Positions 59,956 through 64,000 of a stretch of 64,000 nt of DNA are shown here, piece by piece; the stretch's first letter is position 1; every line of letters begins with the position of its first letter. Location of the stretch: contig OY755252.1 of assembly GCA_963576725.1 (NCBI GenBank), positions 26,370,722 through 26,434,721 on the forward strand, in the 5' to 3' direction. The stretch comes from Azorinus chamasolen (Eukaryota > Mollusca > Bivalvia > Cardiida > Solecurtidae). The notes under the pieces are model-generated. The model made no database searches, was not told the origin of the DNA, and worked only from the letters and a program-made list of their open reading frames with translations. Made by a program: the position numbers and the translations under genes.

Positions 59956-62734
59956 ATTGTGTCCAGCTTTTATCCAGGACAGCAGGTTGCTGAGCTCATA
60001 TCCAGGATGGCGTGTCGCTAAGCTCAAAACGTTGACAGCGTGCCAAGCTCAGCTGGGGTCTGTGTCATCTAGCCGTGGTAGTGTGGCGTGTCGAGACGAG
60101 AGTTATCGTTATTCAGGACCTTCTGTGGTATCAGATACCTGTGGTTGTCAGCATTGTGACGTGTGTGGAGCAGAGTGTCTGTCAGTTTGTCAGTCGTCAG
60201 TGGCCGTTGGTGTTTACACCGCTGAAGTGATAGTGCAAAGACTCTTGTTATCATGAATTGTCTTATTAAAAGACTGTTCTAGTGGCATTGCAGAGACAGG
60301 GTCATCAAAATAGCAAGTATATATAATTTTGTGTATTGTAAATATCTAGAAAACTGCAGTAACTGAACCAGATTATTTTCTCTGTACCGTGGCCTTGTGT
60401 CTTTGTAAATGTATTCTAAATTTAATGTTTTCAAACAGTTATCTGCAGCTTCTGATATTGTGTGTTCTTGACAGTGTGACATTGTAAGTAAGAATGAGAT
60501 TCACTCTTGCACAGTTTAGTTAACTGGTGGTGGGACCACTTCACTGATTATTAAGGTTTTTCACTGGTGAAGGTTTACAGAAAACAAAGACTTCTAATAT
60601 TAACAAATAATTAACTTCAGGGTAACCTTAATTTGAGCTGCTATTTTGAAATCCATTCAAGATATTTAAAAGGAAATAAATTCTTTCAGCTCTTACTTAG
60701 ATATGAAGGGGTCAGTGCAAGATGGTACCCAAGTCCATTTTTTGAAAAGTGGAGAAAATCGCATTTTTGTGAAAATTTTGGTTAAGTGTGGCAAAATTTT
60801 AAAAATTTCAACGATTGACGATTTACCATTTATATGTGAAACTACTAAAATTGTGGGAATGTTGAAGTGTTAATAAACAATTATTTGTAAAAATACTGTT
60901 TTTTATGAATTATGTTTAGGCAAAATGGGACCTAAGTCCAATTATATTTAGGCAAAATTTGTATTTTCTGTTCTTTTTATACATTTGTTGAGGTTAGTTC
61001 TTCAATTTTGCAACATAATATTAATTTCTGTAACTGAAATCCATATTTATTTTAGTAATAAATACTGACTGGAATATGTAAAACACTCAAAATTCAGGCA
61101 GTTGGTTTTTGTATGTCCAATCTACTATGTGTTTCATGTATTTACGTGCATATGCAACAAAGGTCCTAAATCCATTTAGGAGATAGCACCTTTGTAATAT
61201 TCTTGTGAACACCCTTTTTCCTGTTTAAACGTAAATATTACACATTTTCGGAACGTTATCAAGAGAAGAAAGTTAAATCCATGCTACAGTGGTTCTAACT
61301 CCATTTTATTTAAAAATTGGAGTTAGGTACCATCTTGCACTGACCCCTTCATATACAGTACTAGGGTCAGTTTACAGCAGAACCGGATTTATTTTTATTT
61401 TGAACTCTGTCAACCGTCTTGTTCAGTCAACAGTTCTGGTTTGTTTGGAATTATTGTTCTTGGACCTTGAAACAATGTAACTTCTGTGCATTAATTGGAA
61501 TTGATTTTTAAGTTTAAATTTGGATTAAAAATTCTTATTACATTCTTGCAAACAAAATTGAGTTGGTCAGTTGGTTGAAAGTTTGGGGTTCATATTCTTT
61601 ACGTTTGATAATTTTGGCCAGTATAATGTGACTTCCTGTTGTTTGACCTTGACCGACATTGGGATCATCATAATGTGACTTCCTGTTTAGACTTAGTAGT
61701 TTACAGTAGTTAGTATTTCAGCACAGCAGTAGCCACGTTATTAGTAGAATCTCCTCCCAGAGTTATTGAAAATACTTCTTTTCAGCACGCCAGAAGAATT
61801 TATTGTTCGGGCTTAGAGGATTTTAACTAAAATTTGAGATACTCAGATTCCAGTTTTTTTTTTAAAATAGTGTTTTCTGCGGAATAGTTTTCGCGTACTA
61901 TAGTATACTACAACCTGTGTGATGCATTAGTTCTTCTTTTACTGACATTGATATAGATTAAGGTATTTAAATACAATAATTTCTACTCTGAACTATTGGT
62001 ACGAGATGTCATTGGAATTGACTTAGGATTATTTAGGAAATATTTCACTTTGGCTGGTCACTGAAGCAGACAGTTTTTTTGTTTTTTTTAAAACAAATCT
62101 TGTAAGGGCTTAGCTTCGGTCTTTAAATTATTTTACATCATTAATAATTTGATAGGGTTAAATTATACTTAGTAATATTATTAATTAGTAATAAATCAAC
62201 TTGAAATTTGAAATAAATTAACTTAGTGCTTGAATGTTTGGACTTTACGTTTAAGGGAAACATCGAGTTTAATGTACTTACGTTAGGCATCGCAAATTAA
62301 CTTAGTATTTTTATTTAGTTTAGGTTAATTGATTATTACTGGGTCTACCCCCATTAAGTCATTCAGTTTATATCTATTAATCACTAATAGGGTCTACCCT
62401 CGTGTAACTTAAGCTTTAACTTGAATTTATCTTGCATTAAGCATTTATTTTGAAGAACGTGCATATACACACAGGCTTGTCGATACTAGATTATTACTAC
62501 GTTTACTCGACGCGGTGGTTTGTTGCGAATAGCCGTTACGCAAACTTTACACATATGTAAAGTACATTACATAAATAGAATATTTAGAATACTACAATAG
62601 CTTCAAATCAGAGAACCTTGTGTTTGATTATTCACTACGCGGGAGTCTTGGAGAGTATCTACAGCATAGCCGTGAAACTTTATCAGTGAATACTAGTGAA
62701 CTTTGTTTTATTTGTGACACAATTGTATAGCAGT
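59956..62734 (+). other. Long 5' leader of the retrotransposon
   Basis: About 2.8 kb between the primer site and gag, of which 648 bp is a later insertion (60704-61351). No convincing coding region: the 153-codon frame at 59795-60256 overlaps the LTR end and primer site and is probably chance. AATGTGACTTCCTGTT occurs twice (about 61625 and 61669). Confidence 0.6.
60704..61351. mobile_element. 648-bp inverted-repeat element with TA duplication in the leader
   Basis: TGAAGGGGTCAGTGCAAGAT... starts at 60704 and its complement ends at 61351. The first 26 bases are identical and the similarity extends to about 40. TA flanks both sides (60702-60703, 61352-61353), as for Tc1/mariner-type insertions. 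The interior has no transposase frame but repeats a CCTAAGTCCA-like motif four times (60728, 60928, 61165, 61291). A non-autonomous element inserted in the retrotransposon leader. Confidence 0.8.
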
Positions 62735-63928
62735 ATGAGCCGATCAGATGATGAAGATTCAAAGGCAGATATGGCGGTAGGTGGATCACCAAAGGAAGCT
62801 TCAGCAAGGCCGAAAGCTAAGTTTAAAGGTGTTTCTGATGAGGAAGCTAGATTGTTAGAGGCCATGCACGTCTTAGGGATTAAACCGAGGCTTGATAGCC
62901 CGGAAGATATTGCCAAGTTAATGAAAGTTTTTGGCAAAGATCCAGATCCAAGTAGAGGCTCACCTACTCGTACCTCTGAACCTGCACCAAGGGGTAGTAC
63001 ATACCACTTTCCAAAACTGTCAAACTTTAATGCTGAAGTTGGTAGAGGGGAGGTTAATTGGCCTACTTATAAGTATGAAGTGGAGGCTTTACTTAGACAA
63101 GCAACGTTCACTGAGGAACAAATACTACTTGGAATGAGAAGATCCCTGAAAGGTAGTGCCGGAGATACCATTCGACGACTTGGATATGATGTCACAGTTA
63201 GAGAAGTTTTGAAAGAATTGCAAGGTGACTTTGGTGACAGAGAGAAACAATATACAGTTTTGAGGAAGTTTTATTCTTGTCAACAGCTGCCAAATGAATC
63301 GGTAGATGCCTATGCTTCTAGACTTGAAGAATTGTTTGATAAGGCAGTGGAAGGGAAAATCTTTAAGAGGATTGAGAGGAATACCATTTTGAAGTGTGCT
63401 TTACACTGTAGTTTGGAGAATGAGCTGAATCTACTGACTGTATATCAGAAGGACAACATCACTGACTATATTGACTTCAAGACAGAACTGAAAGAAGTGG
63501 AAATGAAGAGAAAGAAGGAACAGACAATTAAAGCAGAGGCAAAGCCATGTAATCCAATTCAGAAAGAAATTGATAAGCAAGAGGAGTCAGAGGTGACTAA
63601 GCTGTTGAGGCAGATAGAAGAAAGGATGGAGAGGATAAAACAAGAACAACAGAAGGTTAAATCAGAAGGTGAAGTCAGACATTCTAGCTGGAGAGGCCCA
63701 GCTCGGTCAGCACGATGGCACCAAGGCTACCGAGGGAGAAGTCAGCCATCTGGTCGTGGCAATTACAGGCCATATCGTCCTGTTGGGAGCAGTACCTTTG
63801 CTCCAACTTGTTACTTATGTAATAAGAAAGGACACCTACAGATCAATTGTCCGACCATCACCGCACAATTAGTTTGTAGCTATTGTAAGGAAAAGGGACA
63901 TCTGCGAAAGGACTGCCCAAAAATGTAA
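62735..63928 (+). CDS. gag: Gag polyprotein of LTR retrotransposon
   Basis: Structural protein that would form the retrotransposon particle and package its RNA. 397 codons from the first ATG (the frame is open upstream only through a GTG at 62696). Residues 1-90 are charged and low in structure. Residues about 91-255 form the capsid-like region, with a W-x-x-x-K-Y-E-V motif and LGMRRSLKGSAGDTIRRLG, resembling PNMA-type/Ty3 gag. Residues about 270-315 are a charged helical segment; 317-351 are Arg/Gly-rich. Two CCHC zinc knuckles (C-x2-C-x4-H-x4-C) lie at 359-372 and 381-394. The frame is intact. The stop TAA (63926-63928) comes three codons after the last knuckle cysteine, directly after a slippery heptamer, so Gag-Pol is probably made by -1 frameshifting. 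Confidence 0.9.
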   Translation: MSRSDDEDSKADMAVGGSPKEASARPKAKFKGVSDEEARLLEAMHVLGIKPRLDSPEDIAKLMKVFGKDPDPSRGSPTRTSEPAPRGSTYHFPKLSNFNAEVGRGEVNWPTYKYEVEALLRQATFTEEQILLGMRRSLKGSAGDTIRRLGYDVTVREVLKELQGDFGDREKQYTVLRKFYSCQQLPNESVDAYASRLEELFDKAVEGKIFKRIERNTILKCALHCSLENELNLLTVYQKDNITDYIDFKTELKEVEMKRKKEQTIKAEAKPCNPIQKEIDKQEESEVTKLLRQIEERMERIKQEQQKVKSEGEVRHSSWRGPARSARWHQGYRGRSQPSGRGNYRPYRPVGSSTFAPTCYLCNKKGHLQINCPTITAQLVCSYCKEKGHLRKDCPKM

Positions 63929-63959
63929 GTGCTCCGGTTGTTGGACCAAGCCCGAGCAC
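63916..63959 (+). promoter_or_regulatory. Programmed -1 frameshift signal
   Basis: Slippery heptamer C CCA AAA (63916-63922) lies in the gag frame and matches X XXY YYZ. After a 6-nt spacer, GTGCTCCGG (63929-63937) pairs with CCCGAGCAC (63951-63959) at 8 of 9 positions across a 13-nt loop. The loop contains TTGG and CCAA, which could pair with each other. The gag stop codon occupies the spacer. All elements of a canonical signal are present; efficiency is unknown. Confidence 0.75.
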
Positions 63960-64000
63960 GCAGGGAAGCAAAGGTCCAGAATTAGTAGGGATACTAACGA
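63922..64000 (+). CDS. pol: Start of pol, -1 frame, partial
   Basis: In the -1 frame relative to gag, the sequence after the heptamer is open for 26 codons to the window edge, while the gag frame ends at once and meets another stop at 63985. It is too short to show the protease. It is identified by position and the frameshift signal. Confidence 0.6.

Larger units (their letters stand above)
58982..64000 (+). mobile_element. LTR retrotransposon (Ty3/gypsy-like), 5' part, runs off the window
   Basis: The order is LTR (58982-59933), primer binding site (59938-59955), leader, gag (62735-63928) and a -1 frame continuing into pol at the right edge. A PNMA-like gag with two CCHC knuckles and a -1 shift suggests a metavirus/Ty3-type element. 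Protease, reverse transcriptase, integrase and the 3' LTR would lie outside the window, so the clade cannot be settled here. The gag frame is intact, suggesting a relatively young insertion. Confidence 0.8.

Noticed and set aside
59795..60256. 153-codon frame with a Cys-rich end
   Set aside because: It runs across the LTR end and the primer binding site, so the position fits chance openness in an LTR/leader.

Overview
The window is eukaryotic, intergenic and made almost entirely of repeats. I infer a bivalve mollusc: the DNA is AT-rich, carries many families of non-autonomous elements with tandem cores (the 'pearl'/Helentron-like architecture described in bivalves), a tRNA-derived SINE with a TTTAC tail, long (AC)n tracts, and the C-terminal part of a reverse transcriptase of a kind common in clams. 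No intact host gene, rRNA gene or genuine tRNA gene was found. The only long intact coding region is a retrotransposon gag at the right end.

Layout. 1-2359: fragment of a reverse-transcriptase element (called Z), an (AC)n tract, and the right part of a composite repeat (R) holding a 28-bp minisatellite and a dead Tc1-like transposase. 2353-19698 (SEG1) and 30125-47070 (SEG2) are two direct copies of one ~17-kb segment, about 98% identical where I compared them. Each copy serves as an empty-site control for the other. SEG1 alone carries a 4.2-kb inverted-repeat insertion (11580-15789) and a 30-bp palindromic insertion (18097-18126). SEG2 alone carries a doubly nested insertion (E2 at 37900-40139 inside E1 at 37610-41273) and an extra SINE (45113-45421). 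19583-21960 is a full R repeat. 21961-30124 is unique spacer holding a 2.4-kb satellite with a 704-bp higher-order period and one coding-like terminal exon on the minus strand (27406-27626). 47071-58981 holds a second Z element, two decayed exon-like fragments of one protein family (48400-49063 and 57657-57993), a complete E3 element and further repeats. 58982 to the right edge is the 5' part of an LTR retrotransposon: LTR with TATA box and AATAAA, tRNA-Lys-type primer site, long leader split by a small TA-flanked element, gag with two zinc knuckles, and a -1 frameshift signal (slippery heptamer plus stem-loop) into pol.

How the parts relate. At least five element families (E1, E2, E3, E4, E6) begin with or near CAAGRG. 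Four of them combine a subterminal inverted repeat, a tandem core of ~140-157 bp, a short microsatellite and a 3' hairpin followed by A-rich DNA. The cores of E2 and E4 carry perfect nuclear-receptor-type sites (AGGTCA direct and inverted repeats). The (AC)n tracts are breakpoints between unrelated repeats: the tract at 195 and the tract at 47071 look like the two reciprocal products of an exchange between R and Z. A retained second haplotype or a misassembly through (AC)n could also produce SEG1/SEG2 and these junctions, so that should be excluded first.
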